Shown: in pieces, positions 55,069-63,285 of the stretch
Position numbering within the stretch: position 1 is the stretch's first letter
Layout: every line of letters starts with the position of its first letter
Assembly: GCA_963678215.1 (NCBI GenBank)
Contig: OY782758.1
Span: forward strand, 124,001-188,000
Direction: 5' to 3'
DNA from: Thiobius zoothamnicola
GTDB lineage: Bacteria > Pseudomonadota > Gammaproteobacteria > Chromatiales > Chromatiaceae
DNA: 64,000 bases
Translations under genes and position numbers: made by a program
The notes under the pieces: generated by a model
Told to the model about the DNA's origin: nothing
Database searches by the model: none
The model's input: only the letters and a program-made list of their open reading frames with translations

Positions 55069-55342
55069 TATTTTTCCCGAATCGCTTCTATATTCAAAAT
55101 TTTCACCGCATGTTTAACAATACCGGATACTTCATCTTTGGCACCTATCGCCATATCATTAAAGTGCTCAGATATTGCAGTGCATGTCTCGCTCATATGG
55201 TTTGGGATCACAATAAACCACGTTAAACGTTGACGTTCTTTCTTCCTCCCTCAATGCTTCGCAGATTTTATGCCAATCATTGCTGTATCGCGCCGCATGA
55301 GCTTGACGGTATTGCCTTATTTTTTGATGACTGGATCGTCAA
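55069..55342 (-). other. Gap between carB and greA with coding-like scraps
   Basis: Two overlapping minus-strand frames look protein-like (one including NDWHKICEALREEERTSTF, one MSETCTAISEHFNDMAIGAK) but neither has a good start and both are short. They may be remnants of an inserted or decayed gene. I recognise no family. Confidence 0.3.
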
Positions 55343-58300
55343 TTATTGTTCAATGATCCCATGTAAACTCTGCAAACTATTCACATCCAACTCATCTGGC
55401 TGGCGCAGTGATAATACCACTGCCTCAGCACCCGAGATGGTTGTGGTGTAGTTGACCTTATGTTGCAATGCTGCCGCCCGGATGGAGCGGGAGTCTTTCG
55501 TCGCTTGTTTGCCTTCAGTGGTATTGATGATCAGATGGAAGTCACGATTTTTGATCATATCAACCACATGCGGACGACCTTCCGCTACTTTATTCACCAC
55601 TTTACATTCAGCGCCAGCTTCGTTCATGGCGCGTGCTGTGCCAGTGGTGGCATACAGTTTGAAGCCAAGCTGAATCAGATCATGCGCGACCCGTACGGCC
55701 CGGTTCCGGTCTGCTTCACGCACTGAGATCAGCGCTTTGCCGCCACGCGGTAAACGCGCCCCGCCGCCCTCAAGCGATTTGGAGAAGGCTTCGCCAAAGT
55801 TTGAGCCAATGCCCATGACTTCGCCGGTTGATTTCATTTCCGGCCCCAATATGGTATCGACACCAGGAAACTTATTGAATGGAAATACGGCTTCCTTAAC
55901 GAAATAATGTTTGGGCAGGGTTTCTTCAGTCATATTTTGCGCCACCAGTGATTGACCCGCCATACAGCGCGCCGCAATTTTGGCCAGTGGCCGACCGGTT
56001 GCCTTGGAGACGAAGGGGACTGTGCGGGATGCTCTGGGATTGACTTCCAACAGATAGATATCCTGGCCTTTGATTGCAAATTGCGTGTTCATCAGACCAA
56101 CCACCTGTAAGCCATGCGCCAATGCGCGCACTTGATCGCGCAGCCGGTCCTGGATGGATTGTCCTAACGTATAGGGAGGCAGCGAGCAGGCGGAGTCGCC
56201 GGAATGCACACCGGCTTGTTCGATATGCTCCATGATGCCGCCGATCATGACATGTTCGCCATCACAGATCGCATCAATGTCTACCTCAATCGCATCGTCA
56301 AGAAAACGATCCAGCAATACGGGGGAGTCATTCGATACGCTGACGGCTTCACGCATATAGCGTTGCAAATCTTCCGTATCGTGTACGATTTCCATCGCCC
56401 GTCCGCCGAGTACATAAGAGGGACGCACCACTAACGGAAAACCAATTTCCTGGGCCAGTTCAATGGCTTGTTCAAGGTTGGTGGCGGTGCGGTTCGCCGG
56501 TTGCATCAGTTTGAGATCATCCACCAATCGTTGGAAGCGCTCACGGTCTTCCGCTAAGTCAATGGAGTCGGGCGATGTGCCGATAATCGGTGCGCCCGCT
56601 GCTTCCAGATCGCGCGCGAGTTTTAGCGGTGTTTGGCCGCCATATTGCACAATGATCCCTTTGGGTTGCTCCTTGTCGATAATTTCGAGCACGTCTTCCA
56701 GCGTCAATGGCTCGAAATACAAACGGTCAGAGGTATCATAGTCAGTCGAAACGGTTTCCGGGTTGCAATTGACCATAATGGTTTCATAGCCATCTTCGCG
56801 CATGGCGAAGGCGGCATGCACGCAACAGTAGTCGAATTCGATACCTTGTCCAATCCGGTTCGGGCCACCACCCAATACCATGATTTTGTCGCGGCGAGTG
56901 GGTCCAGCCTCGCATTCCTCCTCATAAGTCGAATACATGTAGGCGGTGTTGGAGGCGAATTCAGCCGCGCAGGTGTCAACCCGTTTATAAACCGGGCGTA
57001 CGCCCAGTTGATAGCGGTGCGCTCTTAAATCAGTTTCAGCGATGCCCAATAATTCAGCCAGCCGTTGGTCAGAGAAGCCTTTGCGTTTCAACGCCAGCAG
57101 ACGTGCTTTGTCCAGTGCTGCCATACCTTGTTGCTGAATTTGCTGTTCTTCCGTGACCAGGTCTTCAATCTGCACTAAAAACCAGGGGTCAATTCGGGTC
57201 GCCTGATGTACTTCGTCCAGCGTCATGCCGGCGCGGAAAGCATCGCCAATAAACCAAAGCCGGTCAGCGGTTGGTTTGCGGATGGCACTTTCCAATTCAT
57301 CTCGGGCGATGCCAGGGTTGAGTAGCGGGTCAAGGCCGGATCGTCCGGTTTCCAATCCGCGTAACGCTTTTTGCAGCGATTCCTGAAAAGTGCGGCCAAT
57401 CGCCATCACTTCTCCGACCGATTTCATTTGAGTGGTCAATGTGGCGTCTGCTTCAGGAAATTTCTCGAAAGCGAAACGCGGCGCTTTGGTGACCACATAG
57501 TCGATGGAGGGTTCGAACGAAGCCGGGGTGACACCGCCGGTAATGTCATTTCCCAGCTCATCCAATGTATAGCCGACAGCCAGTTTGGCGGCGATTTTGG
57601 CGATCGGGAACCCCGTGGCTTTGGAGGCCAAGGCGGATGAACGGGATACGCGCGGATTCATTTCGATGATGATCATGCGTCCATCATCCGGGTTGACAGC
57701 GAATTGCACATTCGAACCGCCGGTATCAACGCCGATTTCGCGCAACACCGCTAATGAGGCGTTACGCATGATTTGGTATTCCTTGTCCGTTAAGGTTTGC
57801 GCCGGTGCCACGGTGATTGAATCGCCGGTATGCACGCCCATGGGATCCAGATTCTCAATGGAGCACACAATAATGCAATTGTCTTTGCGGTCACGCACCA
57901 CTTCCATCTCGTACTCTTTCCAGCCAGCGATGGATTCTTCAATCAGCAGTTCCGAGGTGGGTGACAAATCCAGACCGCGTGCGCAAATCTCCTGAAATTC
58001 CTCCACATTGTATGCAATGCCACCGCCGCTGCCGCCCATGGTGAAAGAGGGCCGGATAATGGTTGGAAAGCCGATTTGTGCTTGCACCTGGAAGGCTTCC
58101 TCCATTGAATGCGCGATGGCGGAGCGAGGCATGTCGAGGCCAATTTTGCGCATGGCCTGGCGGAACAAGTCACGATCTTCGGCTTTGTCGATGGCCGCTT
58201 GCGTGGCACCGACCATTTCGACTTGATGGGTTTCGAGCACGCCATTTCGTTCCAAATCCAGCGCACAGTTCAATGCCGTTTGGCCGCCCATGGTAGGTAA

Positions 58301-58558
58301 CAGGGCATCTGGCTTTTCTTTTTCGATGATTTTGGCGACGGTCTGCCAGGTAATGGGTTCGATATAAACCGCATCTGCCATATCGGGATCGGTCATGATG
58401 GTGGCTGGATTGGAATTCACCAGAATGACGCGATAGCCTTCTTCGCTTAAAGCTTTACAAGCCTGCGCGCCTGAATAATCAAATTCGCATGCCTGACCAA
58501 TGACAATCGGTCCAGCGCCAATGATCAGAATGCTTTGGATGTCGGTTCTTTTGGACAT
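55343..58558 (-). CDS. carB: Carbamoyl-phosphate synthase large subunit
   Basis: This 1071-residue enzyme makes carbamoyl phosphate for arginine and pyrimidines. Two homologous ATP-grasp halves (IIRPSFTMGGSGGGIAYN and LVVRPSYVLGGRAMEIVHD) are followed by the MGS-like allosteric domain (LISVREADRNRAVRVAHDL). Length and order are normal. It follows carA after 129 bases. Confidence 0.98.
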   Translation of the reverse strand: MSKRTDIQSILIIGAGPIVIGQACEFDYSGAQACKALSEEGYRVILVNSNPATIMTDPDMADAVYIEPITWQTVAKIIEKEKPDALLPTMGGQTALNCALDLERNGVLETHQVEMVGATQAAIDKAEDRDLFRQAMRKIGLDMPRSAIAHSMEEAFQVQAQIGFPTIIRPSFTMGGSGGGIAYNVEEFQEICARGLDLSPTSELLIEESIAGWKEYEMEVVRDRKDNCIIVCSIENLDPMGVHTGDSITVAPAQTLTDKEYQIMRNASLAVLREIGVDTGGSNVQFAVNPDDGRMIIIEMNPRVSRSSALASKATGFPIAKIAAKLAVGYTLDELGNDITGGVTPASFEPSIDYVVTKAPRFAFEKFPEADATLTTQMKSVGEVMAIGRTFQESLQKALRGLETGRSGLDPLLNPGIARDELESAIRKPTADRLWFIGDAFRAGMTLDEVHQATRIDPWFLVQIEDLVTEEQQIQQQGMAALDKARLLALKRKGFSDQRLAELLGIAETDLRAHRYQLGVRPVYKRVDTCAAEFASNTAYMYSTYEEECEAGPTRRDKIMVLGGGPNRIGQGIEFDYCCVHAAFAMREDGYETIMVNCNPETVSTDYDTSDRLYFEPLTLEDVLEIIDKEQPKGIIVQYGGQTPLKLARDLEAAGAPIIGTSPDSIDLAEDRERFQRLVDDLKLMQPANRTATNLEQAIELAQEIGFPLVVRPSYVLGGRAMEIVHDTEDLQRYMREAVSVSNDSPVLLDRFLDDAIEVDIDAICDGEHVMIGGIMEHIEQAGVHSGDSACSLPPYTLGQSIQDRLRDQVRALAHGLQVVGLMNTQFAIKGQDIYLLEVNPRASRTVPFVSKATGRPLAKIAARCMAGQSLVAQNMTEETLPKHYFVKEAVFPFNKFPGVDTILGPEMKSTGEVMGIGSNFGEAFSKSLEGGGARLPRGGKALISVREADRNRAVRVAHDLIQLGFKLYATTGTARAMNEAGAECKVVNKVAEGRPHVVDMIKNRDFHLIINTTEGKQATKDSRSIRAAALQHKVNYTTTISGAEAVVLSLRQPDELDVNSLQSLHGIIEQ

Positions 58559-58687
58559 AAATAAAAAATCAATAGTTGGCGGGGCAGGAGCAACCAGTTA
58601 AACGCTTTGCGTTATGTTGATTGCTGTTACATGGGCTTTAACATTAAAGTCACTTTTTCCATAAAATGGCACGTATTTTTATGACGT

Positions 58688-59854
58688 TCAGGCATCGGTT
58701 CCGCCCGTCGGCGTGTTTGGGTTTTTATGTTTCGCCATCAAATCAATGAAGTGATCAAACACTGGTGCTACATCATGCGGGCCTGGGCTGGCTTCTGGGT
58801 GGCCCTGAAAGCCGAAAGCAGGCCGGTCAATCCGCTGGATACCTTGTAAGGAGCCGTCAAACAGTGATTGATGTGTGGCTTGCAAGTTATCCGGCAGGTT
58901 GCGCTCGTCAACCGCGAAACCATGATTCTGACTGGAAATCATGACGGTGCCATCAGCCAGGTGTTGTACTGGGTGATTCGCGCCATGGTGACCGAATTTC
59001 ATCTTGCTGGTGCAGGCGCCGCTGGCCAAAGCGAGCAACTGATGGCCCAGGCAAATGCCGAAGGTTGGTATGCTGCTGTCAACGATGGTCTGGATAGCTT
59101 CAATTGCGTAATCGCACGGCTCCGGGTCGCCTGGCCCGTTGGATAAAAAGACACCATCTGGCTGCATCGCCAATACCTCGGTGGCTGACATTTGCGCGGG
59201 CACCACCGTTAAGCGGCAACCACGATCAACCAGCATGCGTAAAATATTGCGTTTCACGCCATAGTCGTAAGCCACTACGTGGTAAATGGCTTTTGTTGGA
59301 TCCGGTGATGGGTGGCCGTTGCCTAATGACCAAGCGCCTTCCTGCCAGGAGTAGGGTTTGTCAGTGGTCACTTGTTTGGCCAGATCCATCCCTTGCAGGC
59401 CAGCAAAGCTTTTGGCTTGTTCTAATGCCTCTGGTTCGGATATTGCCTCACCCGCCATGATGCAGCCATTCTGCGCCCCTTTCTCACGTAAGAGACGGGT
59501 CAACCGTCGGGTATCAATCCCGGCGATCGCCACGACATGCCGGGCGCAGAGATAATCTTGCAAGGTTTGCTGGCTGCGGAAATTGCTGGCCAGCAAAGGT
59601 AAGTCACGAATCACCAGACCTGCCGCATGAATGGCGTCAGATTCTTCATCTTCCGGGTTAGCGCCAGTATTACCGATATGCGGATAAGTCAGCGTGATGA
59701 TTTGTCGCGCATAAGAGGGGTCGGTCAATATTTCCTGATAGCCAGTCAGTGCGGTATTGAATACCACCTCACCCAGCGTCCGGCCATCCACGCCTATTGA
59801 TTCGCCTCGGAACACGCTGCCATCTTCAAGCACAAGAATTGCTGTTTTACTCAT
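58688..59854 (-). CDS. carA: Carbamoyl-phosphate synthase small subunit
   Basis: This 388-residue glutaminase subunit feeds ammonia to CarB. The class I amidotransferase site is FGICLGHQLLALASG, with the catalytic cysteine, and GHPEASPGPHD gives the His/Glu pair. The ATG at 59854 has no Shine-Dalgarno sequence; a hairpin and an overlapping 64-codon frame lie just upstream (see findings). The operon partner carB follows. Confidence 0.97.
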   Translation of the reverse strand: MSKTAILVLEDGSVFRGESIGVDGRTLGEVVFNTALTGYQEILTDPSYARQIITLTYPHIGNTGANPEDEESDAIHAAGLVIRDLPLLASNFRSQQTLQDYLCARHVVAIAGIDTRRLTRLLREKGAQNGCIMAGEAISEPEALEQAKSFAGLQGMDLAKQVTTDKPYSWQEGAWSLGNGHPSPDPTKAIYHVVAYDYGVKRNILRMLVDRGCRLTVVPAQMSATEVLAMQPDGVFLSNGPGDPEPCDYAIEAIQTIVDSSIPTFGICLGHQLLALASGACTSKMKFGHHGANHPVQHLADGTVMISSQNHGFAVDERNLPDNLQATHQSLFDGSLQGIQRIDRPAFGFQGHPEASPGPHDVAPVFDHFIDLMAKHKNPNTPTGGTDA

Positions 59855-59866
59855 TTACGCACACAC

Positions 59867-59891
59867 AAAAATTGCGTAAGCCGCAATTTTT
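59867..59891 (-). promoter_or_regulatory. Hairpin in the carA leader
   Basis: A perfect 10-base-pair stem (AAAAATTGCG with CGCAATTTTT) and a 5-base loop end 12 bases before the carA ATG. It could act as an attenuator or hide the start region. This is inferred from structure only. Confidence 0.45.
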
Positions 59892-60047
59892 CATATTCAA
59901 AGCCAAAAGGGATACGGGAGTATCGAGATTGGGCCGGAATTCTACGGTAAATTGATGCAGTAAGCCATGCTGCGAATCTGCCATTATTGGGTTGACGGAG
60001 TATGAGATAGCTGCTTGGTTGGAATGGTCATATGGAAACACAAACTA

Positions 60048-60075
60048 TTGACATTGGTCGTTGGGTACATATAAT
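60048..60075 (+). promoter_or_regulatory. Sigma-70 promoter of the tRNA cluster
   Basis: Perfect TTGACA (60048-60053) and TATAAT (60070-60075) are separated by 16 bases, followed by a G/C-rich discriminator (GCCCAGC), as in growth-rate-controlled stable RNA promoters. The first tRNA begins 15 bases later. Confidence 0.88.
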
Positions 60076-60089
60076 GCCCAGCTCTTTCA

Positions 60090-60165
60090 GCGGGAATAGC
60101 TCAGTTGGTAGAGCACAACCTTGCCAAGGTTGGGGTCGCGAGTTCGAATCTCGTTTCCCGCTCCA
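60090..60165 (+). tRNA. tRNA-Gly (GCC)
   Basis: The 76 bases fold as a cloverleaf with acceptor arms GCGGGAA/TTCCCGC, anticodon GCC at 60123-60125, the TTCGAATC T loop and an encoded CCA end. It is first of four tRNAs behind a consensus promoter. Confidence 0.97.
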
Positions 60166-60197
60166 GATTCATCCCATTTTCCGGATGGCCGGATTTT

Positions 60198-60271
60198 GGC
60201 CGAGTGGCAGAGTGGCTATGCAGCGGATTGCAAATCCGTGGACCTCGGTTCGACTCCGGGCTCGGCCTCCA
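60198..60271 (+). tRNA. tRNA-Cys (GCA)
   Basis: The acceptor arms GGCCGAG/CTCGGCC, anticodon GCA at 60230-60232, the GGTTCGACTCC T arm and an encoded TCCA end are visible. Confidence 0.96.
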
Positions 60272-60294
60272 TTTTTGCAGTTTGAGAACGCCCT

Positions 60295-60382
60295 GCCCGG
60301 GTGGCGAAATTGGTAGACGCAGCGGACTTAAAATCCGCCGGCCATTGCGGCTGTGCCGGTTCGAGTCCGGCCTCGGGCACCA
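60295..60382 (+). tRNA. tRNA-Leu (TAA)
   Basis: A class II tRNA with a long variable arm, acceptor arms GCCCGGG/CTCGGGC, anticodon TAA at 60329-60331 and an encoded ACCA end. It decodes UUA. Confidence 0.96.
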
Positions 60383-60434
60383 GATTGATCATTGACGCTA
60401 TTGCGTAAGATTTGCATAATTTCCAGTTCCTTAT

Positions 60435-60511
60435 GCGCCCGTAGCTCAGCTGGATAGAGTACCTGGCTACGAACCAGGCGGTCGGAGGTTCGAATCCTTC
60501 CGGGCGCGCCA
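60435..60511 (+). tRNA. tRNA-Arg (ACG)
   Basis: The acceptor arms GCGCCCG/CGGGCGC, anticodon ACG at 60469-60471 (expected to be edited to ICG) and an encoded GCCA end are visible. It is the last of the array. Confidence 0.96.
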
Positions 60512-60858
60512 TTTTCTAGGTAGGTTAGTGTTCTTACTGATCTGCCTGCTTCCTCATGCAATGCCTTTAATTAGGATGATTTGCGCCCCTCCTCCCTAAG
60601 TTCATATTTCCCCATCATCATATGTGTCCCATTTGCGTTGAGTTTTTGTTTCAACTTCGTTAAATGGCGAATTAGCGGTTTTGTGATCGCTCAAATCGAG
60701 TGCTATTCATGCTAAATTTAGTCGCGTGAGGCGGAACTGTGCATTTTATAGCCGGATATATGGGCGTTTATTCGTCGATTAACCTGCTTGAAAGTTCGGT
60801 CTCTGAGCACTTGGGGCGATTCAGTGTTATTCGCCTTAACTCATATCAGGAGAATGTT
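60512..60858. other. Gap between the tRNA cluster and the small-protein locus
   Basis: No convincing gene is seen. An open frame from 60739 joins the next gene, but its first 40 codons lie upstream of a much better start. The promoter of that locus should be here. Confidence 0.4.
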
Positions 60859-61065
60859 ATGGTGTTTCCAGTTAATTTTATCGCGGGAGCCGCAGTTGGC
60901 GCGGCGGTAGCTTATGTTTGTAAAGATCAATCAGCTAAGGATTGGATGGCCGGAGCCGGTAAGAAGATTAAGGAGCAAACTACAGGTATGTTCCGTTCGG
61001 TGAAGGATGCTCCATCGTCTGAGGGAGTCGTTGATAGTCAGGTTGAACAGGCTGCGTCAACCTAA
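60859..61065 (+). CDS. Small glycine/alanine-rich membrane-anchor protein
   Basis: This 68-residue protein reads MVFPVNFIAGAAVGAAVAYV, then CKDQSAKDWMAGAGKKIKEQ and an alanine/serine end. A short YtxH-like hydrophobic stretch precedes an amphipathic tail. AGGAG lies 6 bases before the ATG at 60859. I recognise only the general style. It heads a group of tiny genes before an actuator-like protein and ends at a terminator. Confidence 0.65.
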   Translation: MVFPVNFIAGAAVGAAVAYVCKDQSAKDWMAGAGKKIKEQTTGMFRSVKDAPSSEGVVDSQVEQAAST

Positions 61066-61083
61066 TAGCCTAAGATACCGTCA

Positions 61084-61106
61084 GGTCGTAGAGTTTTCCT
61101 ACGGCC
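61084..61106 (+). terminator. Terminator after the small protein gene
   Basis: GGTCGTAGG pairs with CCTACGGCC (one G-U) and is followed by TATTGTTTT. It lies 18 bases after the stop. Confidence 0.72.
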
Positions 61107-61197
61107 TATTGTTTTAAAGCCGAGGAAGGCTGAATAGCGTTGTCAAACGGCTGTACTTGGTTTTATGGCGACGCTTGAAATGAAAGGGAGAAATTCG

Positions 61198-61287
61198 ATG
61201 AGCAAGAATCCAAATTGGCCGAGTAAGAAATCCGGTAAACCCTCTGGCCCGGGCAGAGGTAATAATCCGCCAAAACAATCCGGGTGA
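61198..61287 (+). CDS. 29-residue basic, proline/glycine-rich peptide
   Basis: This short frame reads MSKNPNWPSKKSGKPSGPGR, then GNNPPKQSG. An excellent AAAGGGAGAA ribosome-binding site sits before the ATG, which supports translation. The peptide is highly basic and disordered-looking. I do not know its family. An ATG 2 bases beyond its stop suggests coupling to the next frame. Confidence 0.55.
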   Translation: MSKNPNWPSKKSGKPSGPGRGNNPPKQSG

Positions 61288-61288
61288 G

Positions 61289-61499
61289 ATGATACGAAAA
61301 ACGGTTGATTCATTGCGGTGGCGATTCAGATAGCGCTTTAACAGCCTCGCGTGTTCAAAAGCGCTTGGCAGACCAGTGGAGCTGGCATGCAGAAGAAATA
61401 GATTGGCGTTTGGTTGGCCTGTGGTCTGATGAGGTTTTCAGGGTATCTTGTGGTGGAGTGTTATGGTTCCAATGGGTTTGGCGTTGCCTTTATTGGTGA
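61289..61499 (+). pseudogene. Possible frameshifted small gene
   Basis: An ATG at 61289 gives only MIRKTVDSLRWRFR before a stop, but the +1 frame from 61305 continues with protein-like sequence (ALTASRVQKRLADQWSWHAE, then EIDWRLVGLWSDEVFRVSCG). The two pieces would join by a one-base shift into a ~69-residue protein. A sequencing error, a real frameshift or an unusual start at 61305 (TTG) are all possible. It overlaps the next gene. Confidence 0.35.
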
Positions 61500-62239
61500 C
61501 TGGTGTGGTGAGCGCAAGTTGGCGGCATTATCGGCAACGTTCGCGGTCCGCCCGACATGAAAAGTTGTGGGCAATTGCTGTGGAAAAGGGTGGGGAGACC
61601 CCATTTCCGACGGCGGAGGGAGGCGTTGAATCAGCGCCGCCTTTTGATGATGTTGGTGAGTTGAATCATTATCAGCAGGTTTCTTGGTATGCCTTGGCTT
61701 TAGCGGCATCCGGCTCTTGGTTTTATCCGCCAGCGGTAGTGCTTTCGGTGCCTTTGTTGGGTTACAGCGTCTACCATCTTTATCAAGTAAAATCCCGTTC
61801 AGTTCCGTCTGATTGGTGGTCTCCGCTTTCTGTTTTTGAAATGGTTGGCGTTTTTGGCGCGTTGATTAGCGGACGTGCGCTTGCTGCTTCATTGATTTTT
61901 GTTGCTGCTTTTGGTGGCCGTAAGTGGTTATTGAAAGTTGGTAATGTGACGAACAATATCGGGTTGTTATCTTCGGTCAATCTCCGAAACGCGCGGGTTT
62001 GGGTCATGCGTGATGGTGTGGAAATTGAGGTGATGGCGAGCGAGTTGGAGGATAGCGATATTGTCGTGTTTCATCAGGGCGATGTCATTCTGGTAGCTGG
62101 CAGAGTGGTTGATGGTGCTGGCGTGGTGCGTCAGTTCAGTTTATCGAGAAATATGAAGTTGTTGCCCAGGTATGTGGGCGACCCGGTGCATCTTTTTACC
62201 CAGGTGGAGACGGGGCGTTTATTCGTGCGGCCTGTTTGA
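61463..62239 (+). CDS. Orphan P-type ATPase actuator-like membrane protein
   Basis: This ~258-residue protein has one N-terminal span, a charged stretch, two to four hydrophobic helices (residues ~75-155) and then NARVWVMRDGVEIEV, SDIVVFHQGDVILVAGRVVDG and GDPVHLFTQVETGRLFVRPV. These match in order the actuator domain of P1-type metal ATPases, but where those have the TGE loop this one has SRNMK, and no phosphorylation (DKTG) or ATP-binding domain follows. It cannot pump; a regulatory or assembly role, or decay, is inferred. GGTGGAG precedes the ATG at 61463; 61472 is an alternative. Confidence 0.65.
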   Translation: MVPMGLALPLLVTGVVSASWRHYRQRSRSARHEKLWAIAVEKGGETPFPTAEGGVESAPPFDDVGELNHYQQVSWYALALAASGSWFYPPAVVLSVPLLGYSVYHLYQVKSRSVPSDWWSPLSVFEMVGVFGALISGRALAASLIFVAAFGGRKWLLKVGNVTNNIGLLSSVNLRNARVWVMRDGVEIEVMASELEDSDIVVFHQGDVILVAGRVVDGAGVVRQFSLSRNMKLLPRYVGDPVHLFTQVETGRLFVRPV

Positions 62240-62258
62240 GCAGGCCTTTTCAGGGGTT

Positions 62259-62894
62259 TTATGGCGATAGACGGTGTATTTCCCAAGCTTCACCATTGGC
62301 GATATATTCAAATCTGTCGTGTAGGCGGTTTGGACGCCCTTGCCAGAATTCCAGGCGAGTTGGTTTTAATCGATACCCGCCCCAGTCTTCAGGCAGGGGC
62401 ACTTGAGTATCAGCAAATTGTTTTTCTGCTTCATCGGTGGCTGTCAGTAAGGTTTTACGTGAGTTGATGATCTGGTCTTGTCGGGAAATCCATGCGGCGA
62501 TCTGGCTTCCTCTGGGACGTGATGCGAAATAGGCTTCTGATTCCTCTATTGAGGTTTTTCTCACCTCACCTTGGACAATGACCTGGCGGTCAAATTCAAG
62601 CCATTGGAAGAGTAGGGCAGCTTGGGGGTTTTCGGCTAAATTCTGGCCTTTCTGGCTGGTGTAGTTGGTGAAAAATACGAATCCTTGCGCGTCGAAATGC
62701 TTAAGCAGTACGGTGCGAATGGATGGCATGTTAGCGGAGCCGCTGGTTGCCAAAGTCATGGCGTTTTCGATGTAAGGCAAATTGTGGCGCGCCTGTTCAA
62801 ACCAGCGTTTGAACAGCACTAACGGGTCTTGATTCAGATCTTCGCGTGATAGGCCGCCGTAAATGTATTCGCGGCGCAAGTCGGCAATATTCAT
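62259..62894 (-). CDS. pdxH: Pyridoxamine 5'-phosphate oxidase
   Basis: This 211-residue FMN enzyme makes pyridoxal phosphate. MNIADLRREYIYGGLSREDL, RTVLLKHFDAQGFVFFTNYTS and the C-terminal EFWQGRPNRLHDRFEY block match E. coli PdxH closely. I start at the ATG at 62894, with AGGA 10 bases upstream; an ATG three codons earlier is possible. The frame is open far upstream but without similarity. Confidence 0.96.
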   Translation of the reverse strand: MNIADLRREYIYGGLSREDLNQDPLVLFKRWFEQARHNLPYIENAMTLATSGSANMPSIRTVLLKHFDAQGFVFFTNYTSQKGQNLAENPQAALLFQWLEFDRQVIVQGEVRKTSIEESEAYFASRPRGSQIAAWISRQDQIINSRKTLLTATDEAEKQFADTQVPLPEDWGGYRLKPTRLEFWQGRPNRLHDRFEYIANGEAWEIHRLSP

Positions 62895-62926
62895 TCCATT
62901 CATATCCTGGGTGATTTTATTTTCAG

Positions 62927-63175
62927 ATGCATAATATGCCATACATTTTAGTGGATCCTGAATCCACGTCATTGCAGCAACGTTTTGCGTTGGTGAATAC
63001 GCCCCGCAAGTCGCGTAAACGCTTTCCGGAAGCTTGTGTGAGTCTCGTTGATTCTGAGCAGGAAGCGATGAAGGGTATGGATGAAGCCCGGCATTTGTAT
63101 CCGGCTGTGGTATATGGCCCTTCAGTTTCATCTGAAAGTCAGCGAATTTATTATCTGGTGCAGTGGTTGGGGTGA
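62927..63175 (+). CDS. Small conserved-looking protein upstream of purK
   Basis: This 82-residue (or 79 from 62936) soluble protein reads MPYILVDPESTSLQQRFALV and has TPRKSRKRFPEACVSLVDSE and a YYLVQWLG end. The composition is that of a real gene. I do not recognise the family. The ribosome-binding site is weak. It is divergent from pdxH. Confidence 0.6.
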   Translation: MHNMPYILVDPESTSLQQRFALVNTPRKSRKRFPEACVSLVDSEQEAMKGMDEARHLYPAVVYGPSVSSESQRIYYLVQWLG

Positions 63176-63285
63176 TTGCGGCTGATTTTGCTGTGCAGTT
63201 TGGATGGCCGATTGCTTCATCGTCGAATGTTGGCGGAAATATTCGTGAATCAGTACAATGAAACGTTTTATCGGCTCTTTGGCCT

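Noticed and set aside
60090..60511. A phage or island attached to the tRNA cluster
   Set aside because: No integrase or duplicated tRNA 3' end is seen next to the four tRNA genes.
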